Shown here: in pieces, positions 31,401 through 39,814 of the stretch | Numbering within the stretch: the first letter of the stretch is position 1 | Layout of the letters: each line of letters begins with the position of its first letter | Source: CBDFGS01 sp965247255 | GTDB lineage: Bacteria > Chloroflexota > Dehalococcoidia > Lucifugimonadales > CAUZJF01 | Reading direction: 5' to 3' | Assembly (NCBI GenBank): GCA_965247255.1 | Contig: CBDFGS010000011.1 | Span: 434,001 to 498,000 of the forward strand | DNA: 64,000 bases | Position numbers and translations under genes: made by a program | Notes under the pieces: model-generated | Databases searched by the model: none | What the model saw: only the letters and a program-made list of their open reading frames with translations | Told to the model about the DNA's origin: nothing

Positions 31401-32087
31401 CTATGATGGAAGGACGTAGATCAGCATAAGTGAATAGACGACGGTAGTAGCAACGATCTCGAGGGCGTGAAAGATCTCGTGGTATCCGAATACGCTTGGG
31501 AAGGGATCAGGTCGGCGAGCCGCATAAACGGCGCCTCCCAGCGAGAACAGGATGCCACTCAATAGCAACAAGATGATCGCTCGTCCTGGCAGGGCACTCA
31601 AAAGCTCGGATATGGCCACAATGCCGGTCCAACCGAGGGTCAGGTATAGCACCACCCGAACCCAACGCGACACCACCGGCTCAGCCAGGCTCACCACGAC
31701 GCCAGCTCCGGCCAGTACCGCAACCACCGACAACAGTACGATGGCCCAACCGGTACTCATGAGCATGAGCGCGAACGGCGTGTAGGTTGCCGCGATGAAA
31801 ACGAAGATGATTGAGTGGTCCAGCCGCCTGACGATAGGTCGGAGGCGGCGGCCCAGTGGGACGAGGTGGTAGATCGCGCTTGTCCAATACCGAATGATGA
31901 GGCACGAGCCAAAGATTGTCCCGCCGACTATCCCACGGGGAGAATCAGCTACCAACAGGAGGACAAGTAACCCGAAAGGAGCAACTATCGCGCCGACAAG
32001 GTGCGAGTAGCCTCTAAGAATCGGACGATCAGGAACGTCGGTCTGGGGATTCGTCATGAGCATGAGTCTGTCATCAGGCTTCCGCAT
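31401..32087 (-). CDS. Hemolysin III/PAQR-family membrane protein
   Basis: A 228-residue protein with about seven membrane spans. The family His/Asp set is present: RGYSHLVGAIVA near the N-terminus, SAIYHLVP, RRLDHSIIFVFIAATYTP and GYHEIFHALEIVATTV at the end, which bind zinc in PAQR folds. Bacterial members are called hemolysin III or YqfA; their role is probably lipid-amide hydrolysis or membrane homeostasis. The start is uncertain: ATG 32057 (MTNPQTDVPDRPIL) is as likely as 32087, and neither has a clear ribosome site. Confidence 0.85.
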   Translation of the reverse strand: MRKPDDRLMLMTNPQTDVPDRPILRGYSHLVGAIVAPFGLLVLLLVADSPRGIVGGTIFGSCLIIRYWTSAIYHLVPLGRRLRPIVRRLDHSIIFVFIAATYTPFALMLMSTGWAIVLLSVVAVLAGAGVVVSLAEPVVSRWVRVVLYLTLGWTGIVAISELLSALPGRAIILLLLSGILFSLGGAVYAARRPDPFPSVFGYHEIFHALEIVATTVVYSLMLIYVLPS

Positions 32088-32196
32088 CCGGCATTACGGG
32101 CGATCTGCGCGGCCACCGAGCATTCGGTCAGATGCGAAGGCTTTGCAGCACGTGGCTCGCCCGGACCGATGCCCTGGACGCACCGATTATCCTCGC

Positions 32197-33288
32197 CTAG
32201 TCGCGCGCCGCGACGACCTCGCCGTCGGCCTCTATCCGCTGCACCCGCTTGATGCCGGTGAACGCGATGGCTTTGTGCGATGCCTCAATACGCTGGCCTG
32301 CCTCCAGTCGGAGCGCGGTGCCCTTTTCGATGGCGGTGGCCAGCCCGTCGCCGGGATAGCTCGTGAACGGCTCGATAGCGAGGTTGTAGGTGCGCCCGTA
32401 CCACGGATACCCAAAGCCTCCGCCGAACGACTGCCAGAACCACAAATATCTAAACAGCTCTTTAGGAAACAGCAGTCCGAAGCCAACCTCGGCACGCTGG
32501 TCGGTTACGGCGTACCATCCCTCAGGCATATCCGTGATGTATGCGGCATCGTATCTCCTGACGCTCTTGGGGTGCACCTTGCTCAGGTCTGAGCTGGTCC
32601 CATCCTTGGCGAGGGCCCAGGGCCAGTCGCTCACCGCGCCGGGCTTGAGGGTCCCGTTGGGGTGGGTCTCGCGGTGGTGGTTGATGACACGTCCGCCGGG
32701 AATGTCGACAACGCAGTCCTCGCTGAGGAACGGCCCTCCCAGGGCGATGTGGTCTCCCCACACGCAGTGGGCCGCCTCCTCCGCCTCGTTCACCAGCGCG
32801 GACTCGATGCTCAGCACCGGCGAGCCGCCGGTCAGCGTCAGCGTCTTTTCGAAGAAGAAGGGAGTGCGATAGGTTCGCACCGAAAACCTCGCGGAGACCC
32901 TATCCGGCGTGTCTTCTACGATTACGCAGTCCCACGGCATGGTATTGACCTCGGCGTGCATGCCGAGCTCAGCGCCCCCTACTACTGACGGGTTGCCTCC
33001 ACCCGGCAGCACCGTCTGCCAGCCACCCTCGTACTGGTCTATAAACATCCCCAGCGGCGAACCCGTGGTCGGCAAGAATCTCCGCGTGTCGCGAACTCCC
33101 CAGGGTGTGCGCCACAGGAAGTCGGTGTCCGTAGGCTTATGCGCGAACTGGTATATGTCGGCGCCCTTGTCCACGAGCACAACGACGCGCAGCAGCTCGT
33201 TTTCCAGCACAGCCGTCTTATGCCCGCGATAGGTCCATGAGTCCGATACGCGGCACCCATGGTTACGCTCTAGCTGGTAGTGCGTCAC
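32197..33288 (-). CDS. Aldose 1-epimerase-like protein (DUF4432-type)
   Basis: A 363-residue beta-rich protein. The N-terminal ENELLRVVVLVDKGADIYQF is the galactose mutarotase-like opening. VWGDHIALGGPFLSED carries the family His, and FWQSFGGGFGYPWYGRTYNL and AIEPFTSYP come late with the catalytic-type Glu. The fold suggests binding or epimerising a sugar; relatives sit in sugar-acid catabolic clusters. Start ATG or similar at 33288. The DUF level of assignment is moderate; the superfamily is good. Confidence 0.75.
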   Translation of the reverse strand: MTHYQLERNHGCRVSDSWTYRGHKTAVLENELLRVVVLVDKGADIYQFAHKPTDTDFLWRTPWGVRDTRRFLPTTGSPLGMFIDQYEGGWQTVLPGGGNPSVVGGAELGMHAEVNTMPWDCVIVEDTPDRVSARFSVRTYRTPFFFEKTLTLTGGSPVLSIESALVNEAEEAAHCVWGDHIALGGPFLSEDCVVDIPGGRVINHHRETHPNGTLKPGAVSDWPWALAKDGTSSDLSKVHPKSVRRYDAAYITDMPEGWYAVTDQRAEVGFGLLFPKELFRYLWFWQSFGGGFGYPWYGRTYNLAIEPFTSYPGDGLATAIEKGTALRLEAGQRIEASHKAIAFTGIKRVQRIEADGEVVAARD

Positions 33289-33302
33289 TCCGCCTCCGAA
33301 TT

Positions 33303-33385
33303 CTCACCACGGAGCACACAGAGACCACGGAGAAGAAGAACCAACGTATCTCTTCCTCAGTGTGCTCCGTGCCCTCAGTGGTGAG
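33303..33385. repeat. Palindromic intergenic repeat of the CACGGAG type
   Basis: CTCACCACGGAGCACACAGA at the left end pairs with CAGTGTGCTCCGTGCCCTCA and GTGGTGAG at the right end, an interrupted inverted repeat of about 30 bases per arm. Translated, it gives the well-known spurious TEGTEHTEE ... FFFSVVSVCSVV pattern. A related half-copy is at 36098-36131. It probably folds as a large hairpin between convergent or tandem genes. Confidence 0.75.
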
Positions 33386-33447
33386 CCATCCCAGGGTGGA
33401 GCGAGGCGCATGGGGGTGCGATGTGAGCCGCGACGTAAAACTAGCGC

Positions 33448-34440
33448 TCAGTCCGCCCCCACTGGGATGGCCTTGGCATGCCACTTGCATGCCTCGGGGT
33501 GCTCGGAGAGGTCGCTGTAGGCTGACGTGGCCGCGATCGCTCCCTGCGCCGCCGCCGTGACGGTCTGCTTTAGAGTACCCGAAGCGTCGGTCAGGTCGCC
33601 GGCGGCCAGCAGGCCGTGGACGCTGGTACGCATGAGCTTGTCGACCTCGACCTCGTTCTGGTCGTTCAGCCTGGCGCCCAGCTGGTTCGGCAGCTCCACG
33701 CGGGGGTCGGCCCCGATCTCGATGAACAGCCCGTCGACCTTGATCTCGTTGCCGCCCCCGAATGGCTGGTCGAGGACGATACTCGACAAGCCGTCCTCGC
33801 CTTTTAGCTCCGTCACGTTGGTACTTAGCACCTGCTCGATATTGGAGGCCTCATTGAGTTGCTTCACCACGACCGGCTCGGGTCGGGTGAACTTTTCGCG
33901 ACGGTATATCAGATAGACCTTTTCGGCGTACCGGCTGATCAGCACGGCGCCTTCGACGGCGGCGTTGCCGCCCCCGACCACCGCGACGGTGTTGCCCCGG
34001 TGAAGCGGGGCGTCGCACGTCGAGCAGAACGATACGCCCCTGCCTATCCACTCCTCCTCGTGCTCAAGGCCGATTTTCCGTCGCTCCCTGCCGACGGCCA
34101 GGATCACCGTAGACGAGTGAAACGTCTCTCCGTTGCTTGTCGATGCCCTGAAGCTGTGCCCGTCGCGCTCCAGCGTGACCACCTTGTCGTCCACGATAGG
34201 GACCTCGTACTTGTCCACCTGCTCGCGGAACTTCATCATCAGATCGAAACCGTCGATATCGGCGTATCCGGGGTAGTTCTCGATCATGCCGCCGATGGCG
34301 GTCTCGCCCCCGAAGGTCTCGCCGACCACGACCGACTTCAGCTGGTACCTGGCCGCGTAGAGGGCCGCCGAGAAGGCCGCAGCGCCCTGGCCTGCGATTA
34401 ATACCTCATAATCGTTGTTTGGCGTGGTCACCTGTGTCAC
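33448..34440 (-). CDS. trxB: Thioredoxin reductase-like flavoprotein
   Basis: A 330-residue FAD/NADPH oxidoreductase. The FAD fold is LIAGQGAAAFSAALYAARY, redox pair CSTC at residues 139-142 in GVSFCSTCDAP, NADPH fold VVGGGNAAVEGAVLISRYA, and the C-terminal FAD site GLLAAGDLTDASGTLKQTV. The NADPH-specific HRR motif appears as YRREKF. It should reduce thioredoxin or a related disulphide protein, though thioredoxin is not adjacent and some relatives reduce other partners. Length is normal. Confidence 0.88.
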   Translation of the reverse strand: MTQVTTPNNDYEVLIAGQGAAAFSAALYAARYQLKSVVVGETFGGETAIGGMIENYPGYADIDGFDLMMKFREQVDKYEVPIVDDKVVTLERDGHSFRASTSNGETFHSSTVILAVGRERRKIGLEHEEEWIGRGVSFCSTCDAPLHRGNTVAVVGGGNAAVEGAVLISRYAEKVYLIYRREKFTRPEPVVVKQLNEASNIEQVLSTNVTELKGEDGLSSIVLDQPFGGGNEIKVDGLFIEIGADPRVELPNQLGARLNDQNEVEVDKLMRTSVHGLLAAGDLTDASGTLKQTVTAAAQGAIAATSAYSDLSEHPEACKWHAKAIPVGAD

Positions 34441-34529
34441 CCCTCATGTGTAGCTAAATATCCCACAATTACGATGCCGCCCTGGTGGTTTACGGTGCAA
34501 AAAGCACGTCGCGTCCGTCCCGTGTGCGC

Positions 34530-35279
34530 TTAGTGGAACACGCGGCCGGAGTCCACGACCAGAGTCTGTCCCGTGATGCTGTCGGTCCTACAGAACTCGA
34601 CCACCTGGACGGCGACGTCGTCCTTGTCCGCGGCCCTCTTCAGCAGCGAGCCGGCCTTTGCGCGCTCCTGATATTCCGGGGCGAGGTTGGCGGACATTCT
34701 GGTGCCCTCCAGGAATCCCGGCGCAACGCAGTTGACCAGCACCTCGGGCGCGAGGGCGACGGCCATGCACTTTGTCAGATGGTTCAGCGCCGCCTTCGAC
34801 ACGGCGTACGGTATCGACGAGCCCGAAGGCCCCATGCCCGCGACTGACGAGATATTCACTATCCGGCCCGACCCCTGGCCCCTCATGAGACCGGCAACGG
34901 CCTTGATACAGTACATCGGGCCGTTGAGATTGACGCTCATGATCTTGTCCCAGTCGTCGTAGGTCATCGCGTCGAGGTCGGCGAAAGGGATCCACTTGTT
35001 GTAGGCGGCGTCGTTCACGAGTATGTCGACCTTGCCGAAGCGCCGGTCCGCCGCGCTCACCATCTCCTCTACCTGGGTCGGGTTGGTCACGTCGCATTGG
35101 AAGGTGTCGGCCTCGACTCCAGAAGTGCGTAGCTCTTCGGCCAGGGCCTCCGCCTGCTCGCGGCCAGCGTTGTAGACCGCGGCGACGTTAACGCCCGCCT
35201 CGGCGAGCTTATGGCTGATGCGGCCGCCCAACGCCCCGCTGCCGCCGGTAACGATCGCCGTCGCGCCGTTCAAGTTCAT
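34530..35279 (-). CDS. SDR-family oxidoreductase (FabG-like)
   Basis: A 249-residue short-chain dehydrogenase from ATG 35279, with GGAGGG upstream. The nucleotide motif is TGGSGALGG (11-19), with NDAAYN replacing the usual NNAG. The catalytic Ser is in NISSVAG (about 144) and Tyr/Lys in YAVSK (158/162). The C-terminus has TGQTLVVDSGRVFH, as in 3-oxoacyl-ACP reductases and sugar dehydrogenases. Longer frames upstream overlap the divergent methyltransferase and are not used. Substrate unknown. Confidence 0.9.
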   Translation of the reverse strand: MNLNGATAIVTGGSGALGGRISHKLAEAGVNVAAVYNAGREQAEALAEELRTSGVEADTFQCDVTNPTQVEEMVSAADRRFGKVDILVNDAAYNKWIPFADLDAMTYDDWDKIMSVNLNGPMYCIKAVAGLMRGQGSGRIVNISSVAGMGPSGSSIPYAVSKAALNHLTKCMAVALAPEVLVNCVAPGFLEGTRMSANLAPEYQERAKAGSLLKRAADKDDVAVQVVEFCRTDSITGQTLVVDSGRVFH

Positions 35280-35470
35280 CCGGGCCCTCCGTCTAGTCCA
35301 GGCGAGATTATAGCATGCGCCAAGCCCCCAGACGCCCTTCGGCTGCGGCCAGGATAGGCACCTAGGAGGACACGTCGGCTCACCTGCAACCACCTGAGTC
35401 ACCCCTACGGGTTGCCCTCCTGTTGACACCGCGGTCCCGCCCCTGGTGCAATGCGCTAGAGGAGGAGCAT

Positions 35471-36085
35471 GTGAGCCTGTCCCAGCGCTACTTCGCGACA
35501 TTCTACGACCTGTTGCACGGGGCCGTCGAGCGCAGACTGGTGCCGTACCGCGAGATGACGGCGGGGCGGGCAATGGGCGACGTCCTGGAGATAGGAGCGG
35601 GCTCCGGCGCCAACCTGCCGTACTACGCCGAATCCGCCCGGCTCACCCTGGTCGAGCCCAATCCTTTCATGGCGAATCGGCTCCGACGCAGGGTTGAAAG
35701 CCTCGAGCGCGTGGCGACCATCGTCGAGGACGCGGGCGAGGCTCTCCCGCTGGCTGAGGCGAGCTTCGACTGCGTCGTCACGACGCTCGTGCTATGCATG
35801 GTCGATGAGTTGGAAACGGTCCTGCGGGAGGCGCGACGCGTCCTGAGGGATGGAGGGAGCTTCTACTTCTACGAGCACGTCGCTTCCGAGGGGCGGGCAA
35901 GGCGGGGGCTGGAGGACGCGATTAACCCCGCGTGGCGGTTCCTGACCACCGGATGCAACCTGAACCGGGACATCGCCGGAGCCATACGTGAGGCTGGGTT
36001 TGCGGAGGTGGAGTTGAGCGCGTTCGACTTCTCAGTCGGCCTTCCGTGGACACTGCCCAACATCGTGGGCGTCGCCAAGGCTTGA
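35471..36085 (+). CDS. Class I SAM-dependent methyltransferase
   Basis: A 204-residue enzyme from GTG 35471, six bases after GGAGGAGCAT's purine run. Motif I is DVLEIGAGSGANLPYY, the acidic end of strand 2 is LVEPNPFM, and motif IV region is FDCVVTTLVLCMVDELETVL; YFYEHVASEG follows. The pattern is that of METTL7/UbiE-like small-molecule methyltransferases. Divergent from the SDR gene with about 190 bases between. Substrate unknown. Confidence 0.85.
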   Translation: MSLSQRYFATFYDLLHGAVERRLVPYREMTAGRAMGDVLEIGAGSGANLPYYAESARLTLVEPNPFMANRLRRRVESLERVATIVEDAGEALPLAEASFDCVVTTLVLCMVDELETVLREARRVLRDGGSFYFYEHVASEGRARRGLEDAINPAWRFLTTGCNLNRDIAGAIREAGFAEVELSAFDFSVGLPWTLPNIVGVAKA

Positions 36086-36097
36086 GCCCCCGAATCT

Positions 36098-36131
36098 CAC
36101 CGCAGAGCACGCAGAGGGCGCTGAGGGGGAC
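36098..36131. repeat. Half-copy of the CACGGAG-type repeat
   Basis: CTCACCGCAGAGCACGCAGA followed by GGGCGCTGAGGGGG is a single arm related to the inverted repeat at 33303-33385. Confidence 0.6.
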
Positions 36132-36194
36132 TATGTCAAGATAGGGGGACTGCCAGGCCGGCCGATAGGGAGCTAACGAGGATGGAAGACCGGA

Positions 36195-36956
36195 CTAGCG
36201 AGGCTTATGCGCCTCGATGACGTAGTGGCTATTGGTCAGCACGAGTCCGTGTTCTCTTGTCACGCTGCGCTCGAAGGCAAGCAACGCGTCGAGGTCTCGT
36301 TCCACGTCGAACTCCGGTATCGTCCATGGAGTAGCCACGAGCATGTAAACGAACTCTCCGAGGCTGCGGTAAGCTTCCTGGGCGTCATGGGTTTCGGCTC
36401 GCGTCACCGTTAGGCCGCCGTTGCGAAAGCCATCCTGGTAGAGCTCGAAGTGTGGGCCCAAATTGGTCATGCGAGGAAAAAACTCCCGCAGCTCCTGCCA
36501 GTTGCTGTTCGCGACTTGCTGGGTCAGCAAGTGCCCACCGGGCGCCAGGACCCTGACGACCTCGACCGGACTCAGATCTTCGTGTTGGTCGATGACTAGC
36601 TCAAAGCTGGCGTCTGCGAACGGTAAATGGCGGCTGGACGCATACGTCGTGAGGATGCCTTTCGCCGACAGCCGCTCGGCTGCGACGGCAACGTTGGGTA
36701 GCCAACTTTCCGTCGCGACCGCGCGGCCCGCGTATCCTTGGCAAAGCTCCGCGAACACCTCGCCACCGCCCGTTCCCAAGTCCAGCACAGAAGCAGCGTC
36801 TGCCACAAGCGCGCGCGCTTGTGGCACGTAGTTCCAGGGCAGGGCCGGACCTAGTGGCTTCGCCTCTACCTCGAACGTCCAGCCGCTCATCCGTTTCGCC
36901 TTGTCCACGTAGGCGCCAAGCTCCCGCATAGCGCGGTCCCTATCGAGGCTGGACAT
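36195..36956 (-). CDS. SAM-dependent methyltransferase (RlmA/UbiE-like)
   Basis: About 253 residues from ATG 36956 (MSSLDRDRAMRELGAYVDKA); the frame stays open to 37034 with other possible starts, none with a clear ribosome site. Motif I is SVLDLGTGGGEVFAELCQGY, followed by VATESWLPNV and LPFADASFELVIDQHEDLSP. The region after it resembles methyltransferases that also contact nucleotides or small acceptors (FFPRMTNLGPHFELYQDGFR). It converges on the preceding plus-strand methyltransferase. Substrate unknown. Confidence 0.75.
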   Translation of the reverse strand: MSSLDRDRAMRELGAYVDKAKRMSGWTFEVEAKPLGPALPWNYVPQARALVADAASVLDLGTGGGEVFAELCQGYAGRAVATESWLPNVAVAAERLSAKGILTTYASSRHLPFADASFELVIDQHEDLSPVEVVRVLAPGGHLLTQQVANSNWQELREFFPRMTNLGPHFELYQDGFRNGGLTVTRAETHDAQEAYRSLGEFVYMLVATPWTIPEFDVERDLDALLAFERSVTREHGLVLTNSHYVIEAHKPR

Positions 36957-37119
36957 AAGTGGTTCCATGGGCATCCCTGGATAGCAGATCTCGAGGCCGC
37001 ACGTGAGCATGATCATGGAGTCGGCGCATGCCATACTACGGCGCGGCGCGCGGTTCAGAGCCGCGGTCGCGAGGGCCCGACCGCGATGACTGGGGTGGGT
37101 CTGATCAGCGCGGTGAAGT

Positions 37120-37395
37120 CTAGCCGCCGGCCACGGCAGGGACTACGCTGATCTCGTCTCCGGTATCGATGGCGGTATCGAGGCCTTGTAAGAACCGCAC
37201 GTCCTCACCGTTGATGTAGACGTTCACGAACGCCCGCAGCTCTCCGGTCTCGTCGCGCAGCCGGTCGTTCATCCCTGGAAACTGGCCGTCCAGGGAGTCG
37301 ATGATCCCCCGGAGGTCTGCTCCGTCGGCCTCGACCTTGTCTTGGCCGTCCGTCAGGCGGCGTAGCGGCGTAGGCACCCTTACCATCACGCTCAT
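37120..37395 (-). CDS. MoaD/ThiS-family sulphur carrier protein
   Basis: A 91-residue ubiquitin-like protein: MSVMVRVPTPLRRLTDGQDK, a middle FPGMNDRLRDETGELRAFVN, and the diagnostic C-terminal VVPAVAGG. The exposed Gly-Gly is adenylated and thiocarboxylated to carry sulphur. ATG 37395 follows GGGAGGAC. It lies 35 bases downstream of the NIL-domain gene and the threonine synthase-like gene. That linkage suggests it donates sulphur to a PLP enzyme for cysteine or homocysteine synthesis rather than to molybdopterin; this is inference. Confidence 0.88.
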   Translation of the reverse strand: MSVMVRVPTPLRRLTDGQDKVEADGADLRGIIDSLDGQFPGMNDRLRDETGELRAFVNVYINGEDVRFLQGLDTAIDTGDEISVVPAVAGG

Positions 37396-37430
37396 CTTTA
37401 GAAGTCCTCCCTGCGAGTCTGCATCAGCCG

Positions 37431-37673
37431 CTATCCTTCGATCACGTCGCCGGCAACCGGGTCTACGCGCACGCCCGTGGAGGTGACCCACTCTATGCCC
37501 CGGGCGATCTCGTCCTCGTCGCCCTCGAGCTCGAGGACCACCCATCCCATGTCCTCACGCACGTCTGCGCGCCTTATATTCGTCACGACCTTAAACTTAT
37601 GCCCGAGGTCGTAGATTACCGGTGTCGGTATCTGTTCCTGGGGAAAGGTGAACTTGACTCGCCTATTGCCCAT
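37431..37673 (-). CDS. Stand-alone NIL-domain protein
   Basis: An 80-residue ACT-like protein starting MGNRRVKFTFPQEQIPTPVI at ATG 37673, after GTGAGGACG. The middle FKVVTNIRRADVREDMGWVV, then LELEGDEDEIARGIEWV, is the NIL domain, named for a conserved Asn-Ile-Leu and normally found at the C-terminus of MetN methionine transporters where it senses methionine. A free NIL protein between threonine synthase-like and MoaD genes points to sulphur amino-acid metabolism. A longer frame through it in another register is spurious. Confidence 0.85.
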   Translation of the reverse strand: MGNRRVKFTFPQEQIPTPVIYDLGHKFKVVTNIRRADVREDMGWVVLELEGDEDEIARGIEWVTSTGVRVDPVAGDVIEG

Positions 37674-37693
37674 CGTCCTCACAATTGTTGTGT

Positions 37694-38920
37694 TTACAGC
37701 TGTCCGTCCATCGCCGCTATAAACTCGTCGTAGTTCGGGGCCGTCCGCACCGGCTCCACCAGGTGCTCGACCACCTCCTGGGTCTTCAGCCCATTCCCGG
37801 TGATGAAAGCCACCGTAAGCTCGTCCGGCTTTATCTTTCCGGTGTTCACGAGCCTGCGCAGGCTGGAGATCACGACCCCGCCGGCGCTCTCGGTGTATAT
37901 CCCTTCGGTCTCCGCCAGCAGCTGGATTCCCTCGGCTATCTCGTCTTCCAGCGCCGCCACCGCCGTACCGCCCGTCTCCGCCAGGGTCTCGAGGGCGAAA
38001 GTGCCGGCCGCCGGGTTGCCGATCGCCAACGACTTGGCGATGGTGTCCGGGATCACCGGGCGCACCTGTTTCGATTCGAGGTTGAATGCCTCGACGATGG
38101 GCGAGCATCCCTGCGGCTGCGCCAGGTGCATTCGGGTGTTGACGTCGCTTATCAGCCCGACGTCTTGCATCTCTTGAAGGCCCTTCCATATTTTGGTGTG
38201 GAGCTCGCCGGACGCCGCCGGTACGACGCAGTGGTCAGGGGCGCTCCATCCGAGCTGCTCCGCCACCTCGTAGCCCAGCGTCTTGCTCCCCTCGGCATAG
38301 AAGGGACGCATATTGATGTTGACGAACGCCCAGTGAAGGTCGTCGGCCAGCTCGCTGCAGAAGCGGTTCGCCTGGTCGTACGTCCCCTCCACCGCGACCA
38401 GGGTCGGGCCGTACACCGCGGTCTGGATAATCTTGCCGGGCTCTAGGTATGCGGGGTAGAACACCAGGGTGCGCATGCCGGCCTTGGCGCCGTGGGCCGC
38501 TACCGCGCCCATCAGGTTTCCCGTGGATACGCACGCAAGGGTCTCGAACTCGAACTCCAGCGCCTTCGTGGTCGTCACCGAGACGGGCCGGTCCTTGAAG
38601 GAGAACGTCGGGTTCACGCTGTCGTTCTTGATGTATAGGTGTTCGAGACCCAACAGCCTCCCGAGGTTCTTGGCCCTGAGCAGCGGCGTGAACCCCGTGG
38701 CCAAGTCGACAGCCGCCTCCGCATCCACGGGCAGGAAGTCATGGTACCGCCACATAGTCAGCGGGCCGTCGGCGATGCTCTTTCTTGTCACCGTCCGCGC
38801 AATCGACTCGTAGTCGTAGCTGACTTCGAGCGGCCCGAAGCAGAACTCGCATGCGTTGATTGGCTCGACTGGGTACTCTCTATCGCACCCTCGGCACCGC
38901 AGGGCCGTCACGTGAGACAA
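37694..38920 (-). CDS. thrC: Threonine synthase-like PLP enzyme
   Basis: A 408-residue fold-type II PLP enzyme. An N-terminal zinc ribbon (Cys 9, 12, 24, 27: LRCRGCDREY ... CEFC) precedes the catalytic domain, as in one class of threonine synthases. The PLP lysine is Lys 109 in PTFSFKDRP, and the phosphate loop is CVSTGNLMGAVAAHGAKAG. TTG 38920 with GGAG is the likely start; GTG 38911 is an alternative. Threonine from phosphohomoserine is the default activity. The MoaD and NIL neighbours raise a thiocarboxylate-dependent sulphhydrylase as an alternative. Confidence 0.8.
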   Translation of the reverse strand: MSHVTALRCRGCDREYPVEPINACEFCFGPLEVSYDYESIARTVTRKSIADGPLTMWRYHDFLPVDAEAAVDLATGFTPLLRAKNLGRLLGLEHLYIKNDSVNPTFSFKDRPVSVTTTKALEFEFETLACVSTGNLMGAVAAHGAKAGMRTLVFYPAYLEPGKIIQTAVYGPTLVAVEGTYDQANRFCSELADDLHWAFVNINMRPFYAEGSKTLGYEVAEQLGWSAPDHCVVPAASGELHTKIWKGLQEMQDVGLISDVNTRMHLAQPQGCSPIVEAFNLESKQVRPVIPDTIAKSLAIGNPAAGTFALETLAETGGTAVAALEDEIAEGIQLLAETEGIYTESAGGVVISSLRRLVNTGKIKPDELTVAFITGNGLKTQEVVEHLVEPVRTAPNYDEFIAAMDGQL

Positions 38921-38994
38921 CGGAGCGCTCCTTCGAGACGAACGAGGAGGATGGGTCGCGGGCGGGGTAAACACACCGCCATGCCCGCTTGGGA

Positions 38995-39024
38995 ATGGTA
39001 GCAACGGCCAATCTGCGTTGTCAA
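38995..39024 (-). promoter_or_regulatory. Sigma-70-type promoter of the thrC-NIL-moaD operon
   Basis: On the minus strand TTGACA (39024-39019), an 18-base spacer and TACCAT (39000-38995) lie about 75 bases upstream of the thrC start, the only promoter-like match in that leader. No riboswitch or T-box was recognised. Confidence 0.55.
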
Positions 39025-39256
39025 GAAAAATTGCTCGTCAGCCAAGGGGGCCACGACGAACGGTCCCAGGGATCTCAGCGGTCGCTCATCGCAGCATCCC
39101 ACGCATCCTCAACCGTGGCCGGAACGCCGCCGCATCCACGTGGCTGCACGATGAGCACACAGGTGTACCCACCGATGCCAGCCCCCGCCGACGCTCATAC
39201 GGTCAGATTGACACCTCGGGGCCGGTAGGACTGCTTGGATCGTCTCTCGTCGTCCC

Positions 39257-39700
39257 TTGGGCTGCCCGGAATGGAGGGTGGACGTGGCACCGCGACAAGC
39301 TCACAGCGGCCAAATTCGCGCGGCATCAGATACCCTGCCGAGTTCAGACAGACCAGATCGTACTCCACCTCGCGCGCCGGTAGAGTACGAAGAGCTTTCC
39401 AGGCTGCACGAGGCGGCGACTGGAAGGATCGAGGAGTTGGAGTCGCGCGTGAGAAGCCTGGCGCAGCAGTTGAGCGGGCGCAGCGTCGACGCAGCTTCTC
39501 GCGTAGATAATGATCGGACGGCGCGCGATGACTCCGGGGAACAGGTCAGGATACAGCTCTCGTCGCTGGCCCAACGGCTGTCCCTAGCGCGGGGAGAGCT
39601 CAATGGAGCAGAGTTGGAAGATGGCGGGAGCCCGCGACGCAGGAGGCGTTGGGGACGCAGGCGATGGTGGATGGCGTGGCGTCGTCGTAAGCGGCGCTGA
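39257..39700 (+). CDS. Doubtful coiled-coil ORF with Arg-rich tail
   Basis: In the 800-base stretch between thrC and the DUF1461 gene, one plus-strand frame has some coding character. After an unlikely N-terminal part comes a coiled coil (EELSRLHEAATGRIEELESR, VRSLAQQLSGR) and then SSLAQRLSLARGELNGAE, ending in RRRRRWGRRRWWMAWRRRKR. No ribosome site is seen at the first ATG, and the true start may be near 39385. It could be a small DNA- or membrane-associated protein, or noise. Confidence 0.3.
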   Translation: MGCPEWRVDVAPRQAHSGQIRAASDTLPSSDRPDRTPPRAPVEYEELSRLHEAATGRIEELESRVRSLAQQLSGRSVDAASRVDNDRTARDDSGEQVRIQLSSLAQRLSLARGELNGAELEDGGSPRRRRRWGRRRWWMAWRRRKRR

Positions 39701-39814
39701 TCCCCGAACGCCAGGGCCCGCCCAACCACGACCCGAGGCGATTCCTACCACTGTCGAGCGGCTCCGGACCTCGGCCGCTTTCCGTGTCAGACTCGCACGC
39801 CAGCCGTGTGCTGG

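Noticed and set aside
33263..33490. 75-codon frame over the palindromic repeat
   Set aside because: It is the well-known spurious translation (TEGTEHTEE...FFFSVV) of CACGGAG-type repeats.
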